Shown one piece after another: positions 54,588 through 62,023 of a stretch of 64,000 nt of DNA. Every line of letters begins with the position of its first letter. Within the stretch, counting starts at the first letter, position 1. The DNA is from a virus. Both the position numbers and the translations under genes were made by a program. The DNA lies in the IMG/VR virus record IMGVR_UViG_3300047476_002078, positions 106,802 through 170,801 of that record; one strand, 5' to 3'. The notes beneath the pieces are model-generated. The model was not told the DNA's origin, made no database searches, and saw nothing but the letters and a program-made list of their open reading frames with translations.

Positions 54588-54917
54588 ATGGAAATGAACG
54601 GCATTGACTACACTAAGAAAGAGATCGACTACCACATAGACCGAGTGAAATACTACAACGATCTGCCAAACCGAGACACACTACTACAGCTACTCGAAGA
54701 ATGGAGCCGTGAACTGAGTGGGGATACACAAAAGTTGGAAAACCGTGTGGAAGAACTCGAAGAGGAAAACGAGAAACTGCAAGAGAAGCTAGATGAGTTG
54801 GAAGACGAGGCGGAAGACCTACGGCAGGAAAACCGAGAACTCCTGCAAGAGAACGAAAGGCTAGAGGCGGTAATTTCGGAATTGGAAGAACGTATTGATG
54901 ATATGGAGCAAGCGTGA
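54588..54917 (+). CDS. long coiled-coil protein (109 aa)
   Basis: Residues 40-108 are a continuous coiled coil with EELEEEN/KLDELED repeats. Higher GC codons than most genes. Possibly structural or a dimerising adaptor. Confidence 0.6.
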   Translation: MEMNGIDYTKKEIDYHIDRVKYYNDLPNRDTLLQLLEEWSRELSGDTQKLENRVEELEEENEKLQEKLDELEDEAEDLRQENRELLQENERLEAVISELEERIDDMEQA

Positions 54918-55111
54918 GCATCGGACCATTGTACCAGTATCAAGTGTATTACGATATTCAAAAGGAAGGCGTGTGGAAGTATAACCAAATCTACCGCACG
55001 GATTTACGGTATAAGGGCAAGCATGAACAAGCCACTGGTGAAGCGGAGGAGTGGATACGTGCCAATATTGCCTGTGATGATTATCGGGTAACGAAAGTGG
55101 TATGTGATTAA
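54914..55111 (+). CDS. hypothetical protein (65 aa)
   Basis: GTG start overlapping the previous stop. Aromatic alpha/beta (YQYQVYYDIQKEGVWKYNQIY) with EEWIRANIA. Confidence 0.5.
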   Translation: MSIGPLYQYQVYYDIQKEGVWKYNQIYRTDLRYKGKHEQATGEAEEWIRANIACDDYRVTKVVCD

Positions 55112-55121
55112 GGAGAAGGGC

Positions 55122-55331
55122 ATGAATGATGGAGTGGTAGATAACCAATTACTGTTAATGGCGTTAGCGGCGTTGGTGAACCATAAGCACGGTGGATTAG
55201 TGGAGATACCCAAGGCAGAGCTAGAGGTATTGGATGTGTGTGACGTGGCATGGGGATACGATAGTGAGCGTGAGGTATTGGTATTGAAGGTGAGTAACCG
55301 CACGGAGCACGGTACAGATACAGGCGAATAG
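55122..55331 (+). CDS. hypothetical protein (69 aa)
   Basis: ATG at 55122 after GGAGAAGGGC. Contains LLLMALAALVNHKHGG and a strand-rich C-terminus (VLVLKVSNRTEHG), reminiscent of a small phage family (VxxAxxxLVxxHGG), unknown function. Confidence 0.55.
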   Translation: MNDGVVDNQLLLMALAALVNHKHGGLVEIPKAELEVLDVCDVAWGYDSEREVLVLKVSNRTEHGTDTGE

Positions 55332-55690
55332 TCGAATAGCTTACTCGTGGGAGCTAACGGTGAATGGGTACACCGCACGGTTCACGGTATAATGACTATA
55401 TGCTTTCTTCGCAGAATACATATAGTAGGAAACACGGTGAAACATATTTGTGCGGTGAGAACGTGAACACGGTAACAAGCACTTAGACGTATTAGGGCGA
55501 AAGCCTTTAATAAGTCATTGTGCGTTAATAAGTGAACCGTGCGGATATACGTTGTGAATCACTTGAGTTTGCTAATGACTTTCGCTAGTGTTAGAACAGT
55601 GAATCCGTGCGGTAGTAATTTACGGTGAATCCGTGCGGTAGTAATTTACGGTGAATCCGTGCGGTAGATAATAATTTAAGGAGTATTGAC
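55332..55690. other. non-coding gap rich in CGGTA / CCGTGC half-sites
   Basis: No gene. Half-sites such as ACCGCACGGTTCACGG (55373), AACACGGTGAAAC, GTGCGGTGAG, AACACGGTAAC and ACCGTGCGGAT occur on both strands. TATAAT (55388-55393) gives an extended -10-like GGTATAATG. The three-copy 26-bp repeat ends it. Confidence 0.6.
55599..55676 (+). repeat. three tandem 26-bp repeats
   Basis: Units start at 55599, 55625 and 55651, each GTGAATCCGTGCGGTAGTAA followed by TTTACG; the third diverges at its end. The unit contains the GTGCGGTA box and is 15-92 bases upstream of the ATG at 55691. Confidence 0.85.
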
Positions 55691-55981
55691 ATGGAAATGG
55701 AATCGGCAAAACAACCAGTATTGAATATTTACCCTCCGATGCGTTGGGTACGTTATGAGAATGGCGTGATGATACTACAGGTATTAACGTCGATAGGCGA
55801 AGGTAAGTCTGCGTGGTTAAATGTGCCTACGGTGGACGCTTCCAGCGTGTACCTTGAGAAGAGTGAACCTGTATCTGTGAATCTGGGCGGTAATTCGGAA
55901 GTTAAGGCGGAGAGAGGAACTTTTTCTTTGGATGAGGCGAAGGCGGATAAAAAGAGCAAGTTTTGGGGTCGCAAGAAGTGA
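55691..55981 (+). CDS. hypothetical protein (96 aa)
   Basis: AAGGAGT start. Beta-rich (RWVRYENGVMILQVLTSIGEGKSAWLNVPT), then a charged tail. Directly after the triple repeat; candidate target of whatever binds it. Confidence 0.6.
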   Translation: MEMESAKQPVLNIYPPMRWVRYENGVMILQVLTSIGEGKSAWLNVPTVDASSVYLEKSEPVSVNLGGNSEVKAERGTFSLDEAKADKKSKFWGRKK

Positions 55982-56100
55982 AAGATGTATTCTATTCGGT
56001 AATATTGTTTTTGATTCTTGTGGCATTTTTAGGGAAGAGTGGAGTCACTTTTACGATTAATGATAAGGCTTATTCTGTGAAGATTGGCTTTAATAATTGA
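55978..56100 (+). CDS. small membrane protein (40 aa)
   Basis: GTG start overlapping TGA. One transmembrane helix (YSVILFLILVAFLG) and a short strand-rich tail. Confidence 0.5.
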   Translation: MKDVFYSVILFLILVAFLGKSGVTFTINDKAYSVKIGFNN

Positions 56101-56354
56101 GTAATTTTGGCTTTATTAGGTTTATGAACTGTAATATTTGTGGAAATATTGGTGAAGTTTGGGAGAGACGAGAAGGTTATTTCGAGAATCCCGAACTGAA
56201 GTGGAAATTAATTGAGTGCCCTGCCTGTTTAGGCTCCTGTACTAAGGCTATTATTGAATCCCCCAAAATAATCATCAAACCTAGTTTTTTAATGCGTTTA
56301 AAAATGTATTTTATTTCTATTTACCGTAAATTTCGGCAATTATGTCGTAGATAA
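56097..56354 (+). CDS. zinc-ribbon protein (85 aa)
   Basis: CNICGNIGEVWERREGY...CPACLGSC gives C-x2-C ... C-x2-C; a basic aromatic C-terminus follows. The TTG at 56097 overlaps TGA but lacks a Shine-Dalgarno; ATG at 56124 is an alternative that keeps both knuckles. Confidence 0.55.
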   Translation: MSNFGFIRFMNCNICGNIGEVWERREGYFENPELKWKLIECPACLGSCTKAIIESPKIIIKPSFLMRLKMYFISIYRKFRQLCRR

Positions 56355-56370
56355 ATATTTAGAGGAAAAA

Positions 56371-56727
56371 ATGAATCACTTGATTGAATATTTGAATTTC
56401 AAATTAGAGCAAGCTCGTTACAGTAAGTTAAACCTGACAGAAATACTTTCATTCGTGAAAGAAGAGATTGTTAATTGTCTTTCTGAAGCACAGCGTATTG
56501 AGCAAGAAAGAGATGAGTTATTCAATAAGGTACAAGAACTGCAAAAGCAGAACGATGAATTAGCGAAGCACACTTTGAAGCATCCTAATTCATACAAATC
56601 TCAGTTAGAACGACTCGAAGCTGAGAACACGAGACTTCGTAGTGACAATGAAATGTTGCGATCTGCGAAAGCTGTTCCTACGTCTGCGATCATGCCGACT
56701 AGAAACAGTAGCTCTCGTTGGAATTAG
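56371..56727 (+). CDS. coiled-coil protein (118 aa)
   Basis: Central coiled coil (RIEQERDELFNKVQELQKQNDELA and QLERLEAENTRLRSDNEML), Ser-rich end. AGAGGAAAA start. Unknown. Confidence 0.6.
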   Translation: MNHLIEYLNFKLEQARYSKLNLTEILSFVKEEIVNCLSEAQRIEQERDELFNKVQELQKQNDELAKHTLKHPNSYKSQLERLEAENTRLRSDNEMLRSAKAVPTSAIMPTRNSSSRWN

Positions 56728-56763
56728 TAACAGAATTAACTGTTACTGCAACAAGGAGTTTGA

Positions 56764-57261
56764 ATGAAGTCATTTAGAATTGGAGCAATTGTAGTATTAG
56801 CTTTTTTGCTCAGTGTAAGCAGTTTTGCTATGAGCAAATTTGATATTATAGACGCTATACGCAAAGTTGCAAAAATAAATGATGTAAATGAGACGTTAGC
56901 CCTTTCTATTGCTGAAGTTGAATCTGGATTTAATCCGCAAGCTTTACGATACGAGCCGAAGTTTAAGACTTACAGTGTAGGACTCTTTCAGATTTTTGTT
57001 CCAACTTCGAGAGCACTAGGATTCAAAGGCTCCCACTTAGAACTTCAACAACCAAACATTAACATTGAACTAGGCATTAAACATTTGCGAATATGTACCG
57101 ACCGTTTCAAAGACAATGTAGCTAAAATAGCTTGTTGCCATAATGCAGGTTACGCCGTTAAAGAATCTGTGTGCCGAAACAATGTTCATGTTAAAGAATA
57201 CGTTCGCAAAGTTCTCTATGCTTATCAAAAACGACAAAATAACGCACTTGCTCTAAATTAG
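56764..57261 (+). CDS. exported lytic transglycosylase, SLT family (165 aa)
   Basis: Signal peptide (residues 1-22, ending SSFA). The SLT domain has LALSIAEVESGFNPQALRY, with catalytic Glu53 in VESGFNP, SVGLFQIFVPTSRALGF and AKIACCHNAGYAV. Muramidase-type enzymes of this kind cleave peptidoglycan between MurNAc and GlcNAc in the periplasm, at entry or lysis. Short for the family; the cell-wall-binding part is missing. AAGGAG start. Confidence 0.85.
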   Translation: MKSFRIGAIVVLAFLLSVSSFAMSKFDIIDAIRKVAKINDVNETLALSIAEVESGFNPQALRYEPKFKTYSVGLFQIFVPTSRALGFKGSHLELQQPNINIELGIKHLRICTDRFKDNVAKIACCHNAGYAVKESVCRNNVHVKEYVRKVLYAYQKRQNNALALN

Positions 57262-57575
57262 CGAAATCTCGAAAATGCCCCAAAAAATTTTTTTCCTCTC
57301 AAAGAGGAAAAGATAGAATAGTTGACACATTGCATAAATTAAAAATTTGAATCTACCCTAAAAAAACGGATTTACTATAAAGATTTATGCAATGTGTAAA
57401 ATAAAAATTCGCTATTTCCCTAAAAGAACGGATTCACTCATTTACATCACGACGAACTTGCAATGGAAAACACGACGAACTCGATATACCAACACGACGC
57501 ACACGAAAGAAAAAAATAAAAACAAATTACGGTAAAAAATTGACAGTAACTTGAAATCAACTCAAACTTATAAAC
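57262..57575. other. non-coding gap with inverted and direct repeats
   Basis: 314 bases with no gene. ACACATTGCATAAAT (57325-57339) and ATTTATGCAATGTGT (57383-57397) are a perfect 15-bp inverted repeat 43 bases apart. A 21-base direct repeat (CCCTAAAARAACGGATTYACT) lies at 57356 and 57418. CACGACGAACT-type units occur at 57448, 57471 and 57493. An ATTACGGTAAAA box (57536) and TTGACAG (57541-57547) follow. Origin or operator cluster is the simplest reading. Confidence 0.6.
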
Positions 57576-58268
57576 ATGAGTTACAAAATTAAGTACGGCG
57601 AAAACGGCGAAATAGAATGTGTGTCAGTCCCTCTAAAAAATTCTGAAATTGCGTTTTGTAAAGAGTTCGCACAGAAATGCACAGCGACCAACCAAGACCA
57701 ATACAGATTGAGAAATCAGCACGACCCTGAAATGATTCAGCTTCAAATTTACTTTGGAAAAATAGCCGAGGTTGCGGTTTGCCGTTTTTTACGGAGTCAA
57801 GGCTTGCAAGTTTCCGCACCTGACTTTGGAATATACTCTAAAGAAGCTAAAAGCTGGGCTAGGGACATGGTTTGCATCAAGGACGGCGTTACATACCCAA
57901 TCCATTCAAAATGCACTACGCTCGAAACTAAGAGGCTCTACACGCTGTCTTGGATTGTACAATTCGGAGGCATAGGGCGAGGACACTTAGATAAGGAAAT
58001 CTTTGAGGCAAAAAGTGGCTTGATGGCTTGTTGTTGCCCGAATGAAGAAGACGAGAATGTAATTGATATATACGGCTTTATTCCTGTGTCTGATCTGCAC
58101 GAACACCATTTACTCAAGATGCCCGGAAAAAATGCTCTTAAAGGCACGAAGAGGGCTTTATACTATTGCGATGTGAGAGTAGTAGAGCATAATGAAGAAT
58201 TAAATTTACGGTGGAATTTTGTAACACCAAAAATTCCTATGACCAATCCTCCTGAAATCAGCATTTAA
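57576..58268 (+). CDS. PD-(D/E)XK nuclease-like protein (230 aa)
   Basis: YFGKIAEVAVCRFLRSQGLQVSAPDFGIYS ... WARDMVCIKDGVTYPIHSK: a Glu-bearing helix, acidic residues and a strand ending in Lys fit the restriction-endonuclease fold. A Cys cluster (ACCCPNEED) lies at about 150. Related in layout to 16871. Its promoter is in the repeat-rich gap, which suggests tight control. Confidence 0.45.
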   Translation: MSYKIKYGENGEIECVSVPLKNSEIAFCKEFAQKCTATNQDQYRLRNQHDPEMIQLQIYFGKIAEVAVCRFLRSQGLQVSAPDFGIYSKEAKSWARDMVCIKDGVTYPIHSKCTTLETKRLYTLSWIVQFGGIGRGHLDKEIFEAKSGLMACCCPNEEDENVIDIYGFIPVSDLHEHHLLKMPGKNALKGTKRALYYCDVRVVEHNEELNLRWNFVTPKIPMTNPPEISI

Positions 58269-58276
58269 AATAAATG

Positions 58277-58306
58277 TTGACTGGTAGCGTTAGATTAAGC
58301 TAATAT
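58277..58306 (+). promoter_or_regulatory. sigma70-like promoter
   Basis: TTGACT (58277-58282), 18-base spacer, TAATAT (58301-58306); 200 bases upstream of the ATG at 58508. Confidence 0.55.
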
Positions 58307-58420
58307 AGAGGCATAGTTTTTCACCCGATGGAATCAAGTATTCAAGTAGGGGGAATGGAAAATTGTGTCAAAACCACTTCTTTTTTATTCCCAAATACAT
58401 TCAAATACTTAGCCCTTCGA

Positions 58421-58507
58421 GTGGATTCGGTATAGCCCTTATGAGGTTTAACTGACCTGAAGGTATCAAATAGGTGATACAAGTAAGGTTTTTCCGTAGG
58501 AGGAAAT
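58421..58507 (+). promoter_or_regulatory. start-associated element with long leader
   Basis: GTGGATTCGGTATAGC at 58421-58436; 87 bases to the ATG instead of about 40. Between them GTATCA-AATAGG-TGATAC can fold (58463-58480); AGGAGG precedes the ATG. Together with the sigma70-like promoter this would give two start points or an RNA leader. Confidence 0.65.
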
Positions 58508-59386
58508 ATGAAAGATAAAGACAAGAAAATCGTTTTGTCGTTAGGGACAAAGAAAGTTGAGGAGCCACAACAGCCAAAGCCTGTTGGGGTTGGTGTGAAA
58601 TCAGCACTTGATCTTTTCAACAACGCCCCCACAGTAGAAAAAGTTGAAAAGAAAAAAGCAGGGAAGAAAGAACGAGAAGAAGTAGAGATTGATGATTTAG
58701 ATAAACTAGCTTCGTTCAAAGTGTTAGAAAAAGTTTTAGAGCAAGAAGCTAAAGGTCTTCAAGCGAGAATCAGAGAAGAGGTTGTTAATTTCTTTGCCGA
58801 AAGAATGGCAGAAACAGGACAGACTCTTAGTTCGTTTGTAGGAATTGACGATTGCTCTACTGCATCATGTGAGATTCGCAGAAAAGGTTCTAATATGCCA
58901 TTAGACCCAGAGACAGTTGAAAGACTAATCGGTGCAGGTCTTGAGTCATGTATTAACCGAAATGTAAAAGTTCCTGAGCGTTTGATTCTTAACCCGAACC
59001 TTTCGCAGGATTCTCTGGTACGACTAGCCGAGCTTGTTAAGAACGATGCGGTTTTGAAAAATGAAGTTGTAGTTATGAGACAAGAAGAAGAGTTTACTTG
59101 CGTTGTTTCGGAGTCAGGTCTTGACTTGATTGCAAAATCTCGCAATGCAGAATTGATCTTGAGTGTTATTGAAAAGATGGCTACATTTGCCATCGGAAAG
59201 TTCAAGATTGATGGCGAATCAATCGAGCAAGGTAAAGATGATGACAAGTGCGTTACACCTAATGCGAAGAAACGAGCAATCGAATCACTTATCTCTTTCG
59301 GAGTATTGCCTCAACCTGAAGTTGTTGCAGTAAAAAAGAAAGCTACTAAGAAAAAAGACAATGGTGAAGGTGAAGGTTTACAGTAG
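58508..59386 (+). CDS. hypothetical protein with Lys/Pro-rich ends (292 aa)
   Basis: A charged N-terminal 70 residues, a globular helical middle (residues 75-260) with NFFAERMAETGQTLSSFVGID and FTCVVSESGLDLIAKSRN, and a Lys-rich tail (KKKATKKKDNGEGEG). AGGAGG, its own promoter and a strong terminator suggest high expression. A single-stranded-DNA-binding or scaffold-like role is a guess from the layout only. Confidence 0.6.
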   Translation: MKDKDKKIVLSLGTKKVEEPQQPKPVGVGVKSALDLFNNAPTVEKVEKKKAGKKEREEVEIDDLDKLASFKVLEKVLEQEAKGLQARIREEVVNFFAERMAETGQTLSSFVGIDDCSTASCEIRRKGSNMPLDPETVERLIGAGLESCINRNVKVPERLILNPNLSQDSLVRLAELVKNDAVLKNEVVVMRQEEEFTCVVSESGLDLIAKSRNAELILSVIEKMATFAIGKFKIDGESIEQGKDDDKCVTPNAKKRAIESLISFGVLPQPEVVAVKKKATKKKDNGEGEGLQ

Positions 59387-59396
59387 TAAAATAATG

Positions 59397-59424
59397 TACA
59401 GGGGAGGAAACTCCCCTGTATTTT
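59397..59424 (+). terminator. rho-independent terminator
   Basis: TACAGGGGAG-GAAA-CTCCCCTGTA: a perfect 10-bp stem with a GNRA loop, then TTTT. Strongest hairpin in the window. Confidence 0.9.
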
Positions 59425-59437
59425 AATTGAGGTTTTT

Positions 59438-60070
59438 ATGTGGGAATACAATCAATTCAAATATCTTTATCCTCCACGTCCAGAGTTTGTTTTAACTTCC
59501 GACAGGATTCCTTTTTATGAGAAGGATGGATGGGTAGGTCAATATAAAATGAACGGAACCAATACCATTCTTGCAATGTCTCCCGAAGGCATTTTTACTG
59601 CCATGAATAGACACAACGAAGAACACCGAGCATGGCAATTGACTGAAGAAATAAAAACTTCCTTGCGACAGCTTTTACCGAAAGGTTCATGGACTGTTCT
59701 TGTTGGCGAGATTATGCACTCAAAAACTCCTACTATTAAAAATACAATTTATTTCCATGATGTTTTGGTTCATCAATCAAAGCATTTGGTTGGAATGACT
59801 TTTAAAGATAGGCAAATCCTATTAGAGAAACTTTTACCTTATAATGGCAAAGAAGAGAAATCTCACTATTTTGTTACAGACAGAATATGGAGAGCCAAAC
59901 TTATTACAAAAAATATTCACAAGCACTTTGTTGAAATTGAAGACCCTAAAATACTGGAGGGTTTTGTATTAAAATTGCCGACAGGTAAGTTGAAGCCATG
60001 CTACACTGAGAATAATAATACGTCATGGCAGTACAAGATTCGCTACCCGACGAAAAACTACCAATTTTAG
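59438..60070 (+). CDS. ATP-dependent RNA/DNA ligase (210 aa)
   Basis: Nucleotidyltransferase motifs in order: KMNG (residues 37-40, Lys37 would take AMP), GEI (90-92), EGFVLK (174-179) and YKIR near the C-terminus (199-202). Only the adenylation domain is present, as in small phage RNA ligases; no OB-fold follows. It probably repairs cleaved RNA or seals nicks. Ligase type cannot be decided from sequence. Confidence 0.75.
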   Translation: MWEYNQFKYLYPPRPEFVLTSDRIPFYEKDGWVGQYKMNGTNTILAMSPEGIFTAMNRHNEEHRAWQLTEEIKTSLRQLLPKGSWTVLVGEIMHSKTPTIKNTIYFHDVLVHQSKHLVGMTFKDRQILLEKLLPYNGKEEKSHYFVTDRIWRAKLITKNIHKHFVEIEDPKILEGFVLKLPTGKLKPCYTENNNTSWQYKIRYPTKNYQF

Positions 60071-60078
60071 AGGAAAAT

Positions 60079-60423
60079 ATGATTATTAATAAAACTGAAG
60101 TTGTAGAAAACATAAAAGTTAAATGCACTTTTGATAAAGCTTACGGAGCCACTTCATCTTACTTTTATATTGAGTCTATTTTGACTGGAGAGATATTATT
60201 AGTAGGTTCAGGAAATTGTAATGATGAGATGTCTGAAGAAGCTATGACTAGATACGCTATTACAAAAGCTATCGACTTTATAAAGTCATCTCGATACCAA
60301 GATCATATAAATATGAATATGGGAAAACTGGAAAAAGCAATTAAGATAATAGGTGATATAGGCAGTTCAGATTCTAATTTCAAACAAGCCTGCCTGTTCT
60401 TAGAAGAGATTAAAAATGAGTAA
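60079..60423 (+). CDS. hypothetical protein (114 aa)
   Basis: ATG at 60079 after GAGGAAA; the longer frame within the ligase gene is rejected. Alpha/beta N-terminus, helical C-terminus. Unknown. Confidence 0.6.
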   Translation: MIINKTEVVENIKVKCTFDKAYGATSSYFYIESILTGEILLVGSGNCNDEMSEEAMTRYAITKAIDFIKSSRYQDHINMNMGKLEKAIKIIGDIGSSDSNFKQACLFLEEIKNE

Positions 60424-60556
60424 GAAAAAGTTTACAATAGTTTTAAAAGGAGAGGATGTTAGATTTAAGCCAAGGCATAAACTGAAAGCCTCCAAAAAGC
60501 ATAAGTCTTTAAAAGACTACAGCCGTAAATCAAAACACAAAAAGCCTGAGTTTTAA
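60416..60556 (+). CDS. small basic protein (46 aa)
   Basis: Lys/His-rich (KFTIVLKGEDVRFKPRHKLKASKKHK); overlaps the previous gene by 8 bases. Likely nucleic-acid binding by composition. Converges on the minus-strand cluster. Confidence 0.5.
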   Translation: MSKKKFTIVLKGEDVRFKPRHKLKASKKHKSLKDYSRKSKHKKPEF

Positions 60557-61131
60557 GCGAAATCTTTCCAATCGCTATCGCCATGTTTGTTAAATTCACA
60601 GTAATCTTCGAGATCATCCAAATCTATTCTTCCATGATTGCTAGAAGAATAATAGCCTTGATGCTCATAACCTTGTTTCCACTTTTTGAAAGCTTCTTTT
60701 GCTGCCTTTAAAGAGGGATAACTTGATTTACTGAAATCAATGCGAAAACCATCTGGGGAAATGACTTGATACTTAGAAGCTGTTTTTATTTTATTTTCTA
60801 AATCTTTAATTGTAGCTTTGATGCTTTTGGTACTTAGTTTTAAGAGTTCTTGATAATCTTCTTTCGATATTTTTTTGATGGTTAAACTGTTAGTATATGC
60901 CATCCAGTCACCGCTAAAATCTAGCGACTTTCCGGACAAAGACATAATTTTACCTTTAACTCCCCATTCGGATTTTTTATCCATTTCTTCATCCATTTTT
61001 TCCAAAATCTTAGATGAGTTAAATTTTAAAATTATCTGTTTGTTAGCATTTTTAGATATTTCGACAGTATCTAAAAGGACAGTATTGCTCAAAACTTTAG
61101 GGTCTAATGATACTAATAGTTCTATTTTCAT
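60553..61131 (-). CDS. phage protein with YQVISPDGF / QGYYSS module (192 aa)
   Basis: The C-terminal 75 residues (YQVISPDGFRIDF...LKAAKEAFKKWKQGYEHQGYYSSS-GRIDLDDLEDYC) are a module shared by many large phages and DNA viruses, function unknown. A leader-like TIKDLENKIKTAS precedes it internally, and the N-terminal 100 residues are alpha/beta, as if another protein were fused in front. Confidence 0.65.
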   Translation of the reverse strand: MKIELLVSLDPKVLSNTVLLDTVEISKNANKQIILKFNSSKILEKMDEEMDKKSEWGVKGKIMSLSGKSLDFSGDWMAYTNSLTIKKISKEDYQELLKLSTKSIKATIKDLENKIKTASKYQVISPDGFRIDFSKSSYPSLKAAKEAFKKWKQGYEHQGYYSSSNHGRIDLDDLEDYCEFNKHGDSDWKDFA

Positions 61132-61140
61132 TTATATCTC

Positions 61141-61524
61141 TTATTTTAAATGCTTTAACGCCGCGTCTGCCATATCAGAAAACTCTTCATGAAATCCATG
61201 TGGACTAAAAAATCCATCTGCACCTCTGTCATAATCATACGAAAATGATTTTCCATTAGAGTGATGAACTGTTCCTGAGCCTTTCCCGTCGTGAGTGATT
61301 AAAAGATCATTGTGTTTGCTACCTAAACTTTTCATAGCACCATCATGAACTTTATGATTTTTAGAAACATTTTTTATGGATTTTCCTGAAGGAGTTTGAA
61401 AAATAGGATCGCTTTGAGTCTTTTTTGTGTTAGGGTGTTCTTTTTTATATTCTTCGTAAGAAACAGCTAATTTAGACAAACGATGTTCAATATCATTAAG
61501 TTTTGAAATTATTTTATTTTTCAT
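61141..61524 (-). CDS. leader-family protein (127 aa)
   Basis: MKNKIISKLNDIEHRLSKLA leader, then SYEEYKKEHPNTKKTQSDPIF, the linker also seen at 13879, then a Gly/His/Ser-rich domain (GSGTVHHSNGKSFSYDYDRG). Probably a virion-packaged protein by the leader argument. Confidence 0.65.
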   Translation of the reverse strand: MKNKIISKLNDIEHRLSKLAVSYEEYKKEHPNTKKTQSDPIFQTPSGKSIKNVSKNHKVHDGAMKSLGSKHNDLLITHDGKGSGTVHHSNGKSFSYDYDRGADGFFSPHGFHEEFSDMADAALKHLK

Positions 61525-62023
61525 TTTGTCCTTTCAAAGCGTGTTTTAAATTCGGGTCTATTTTTTTATATGTATTATCTTTAACATCTTTATATTTAAC
61601 TTTATCAAATTTCATCGTCTTCTTTAAAAGTTCTTTAGCTGTCATATCTACACGGATAACTTTGAGCTTTTTATTTTCATCTAGGTTTAAGTTTGCTAAC
61701 CACTTGTGATGCCCATCAATAATGTAATTGTCTTTGGATACAAGTAAAGGCTTGTCTAGCTTGTCTTTACTATCCATGAACTGTTTTACTTTTTTAATGT
61801 TGAAATCTTTTTGGGTTGGCTTTAATTCTTTAGCGAGAATTTTAGTCTCAATAATTTTAACATTGTTGTCTTTAAGCCATTCCATATAATCTTCAAGATG
61901 TTTTTTCTTGATCTGAGGCATATTTCGTCTAGGTATTCCGAGACTGTCTTCAGTAGGGATTTCTATATCCTGAACTATCTTTGCCAAAATTTCTTCCGCT
62001 TGTTTCAATAATCTAATGTTCAT
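61514..62023 (-). CDS. leader-family protein with ParB-like domain (169 aa)
   Basis: Leader-like NIRLLKQAEEILAKIVQD. DKPLLVSKDNYIIDGHHKWLAN...KLKVIRVDM is the ParB/Srx-type strand-helix pattern with the DGHHKW motif seen in phage ParB-like nucleases. Second such protein in the window after 13879. Confidence 0.65.
   Translation of the reverse strand: MNIRLLKQAEEILAKIVQDIEIPTEDSLGIPRRNMPQIKKKHLEDYMEWLKDNNVKIIETKILAKELKPTQKDFNIKKVKQFMDSKDKLDKPLLVSKDNYIIDGHHKWLANLNLDENKKLKVIRVDMTAKELLKKTMKFDKVKYKDVKDNTYKKIDPNLKHALKGQNEK

Noticed and set aside
57323-57400. The 15-bp inverted repeat as an attachment or terminator site
   Set aside because: The 43-base loop is too long for a terminator and no integrase is encoded in the window; a protein-binding pair fits better.
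58759-59247. A 162-codon minus-strand open frame
   Set aside because: Antisense to the 292-residue protein, which has its own promoter, AGGAGG and terminator.
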